Positions 13,758 through 14,013 of a DNA stretch of 14,013 bases are shown in pieces. The stretch is from LGRD01 sp031378125 (GTDB taxonomy: Bacteria; Pseudomonadota; Gammaproteobacteria; Burkholderiales; Burkholderiaceae_C), in NCBI GenBank assembly GCA_031378125.1, contig JANNDW010000170.1, forward strand, positions 1-14,013. The letters run 5' to 3'. The number at the start of each line of letters is the position of its first letter. The stretch's first letter is position 1. The notes beneath the pieces are model-generated. The model was not told where the DNA came from. It saw only the letters and a list, made by a program, of their open reading frames with translations, and did no database searches. A program made the translations under genes and the position numbers.

Positions 13758-14013
13758 TCTCGATATGTCGTCGCGCCTGGCGGCCGTAAGCTTTTCCAGT
13801 GCGACGGCTGCAGGCGGCCTGATGCTTCACACCAAGCGGAAGCTGACACACTCTTCAGAGATCTTGGTTCCTCGCTAGGCCGAACTTTGGAGACTGCCGT
13901 ACATCAACCCCATGAATCGTCGAGAGATTTTTGAAATGTGTGGGTGCGCTACTGGGAACAAACGGGGTTCACGTCGAGCAGTCTGAAGGCTTTGGCCTGA
14001 ACTGGCGTGGGGC
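13758..14013. other. Gene-free right end of window
   Basis: After the stop of the large gene I see no credible coding sequence, no terminator with a U-tract, and no copy of the tRNA-Ala 3' end that would mark the right attachment site. Frames open here on the minus strand run into the large gene and look like shadows. Confidence 0.5.

Overview
The window looks like a betaproteobacterial chromosome, probably Burkholderiales of the Comamonadaceae type. This is inferred from the high GC content, the nitrate-transport/NasT gene arrangement and a GC-rich intergenic repeat of a kind I associate with that family. No 16S or other taxonomic marker is present, so the assignment is only moderately secure.

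Left part (1-5078, all on the minus strand) is core nitrogen-assimilation DNA. In transcription order it holds an alpha/beta hydrolase of the kynurenine-formamidase-like group, the ANTAR antiterminator NasT, and a nitrate ABC transporter: binding protein NrtA, permease NrtB and an ATPase cut by the window edge. The leader between nasT and nrtA can be read in detail. It has a sigma-54 promoter (TGGCACGACTTGTGCT), then two hairpins with six-base loops AACGGC and AAAGGC (the ANTAR target pattern, A at loop position 1 and G at position 4), then a U-tract terminator whose 5' arm overlaps the second hairpin. This fits NasT-dependent antitermination of nrtA under nitrogen-limitation control.

Middle part (5079-7124) is an island junction. 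A complete tRNA-Ala(CGC) gene and a strong terminator are followed by a cluster of TGCAGGAACT iterons. The last two iterons form a perfect hairpin over the ribosome binding site and start codon of a P4-type tyrosine integrase. Immediately behind the integrase is a degraded fragment of a second, different integrase, interrupted by a (CTGACG)n microsatellite.

Right part (7125-13757) is one very large gene of 2210 codons with a strong Shine-Dalgarno sequence. It encodes a DUF4011 / superfamily 1 helicase / MTES_1575-type (Vsr-like) nuclease / DUF3320 protein, the architecture of the single-gene antiphage system called Hhe. It also carries an N-terminal transglutaminase-like Cys-His-Asp region, and an 840-residue insertion between Walker A and the DEAS motif that contains a roughly 77-residue internal repeat. 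The tRNA-integrase-defence gene order marks this as a mobile defence island. Its right attachment site is not visible, so the island probably continues past the right edge. The last 256 bases hold no gene I can support.
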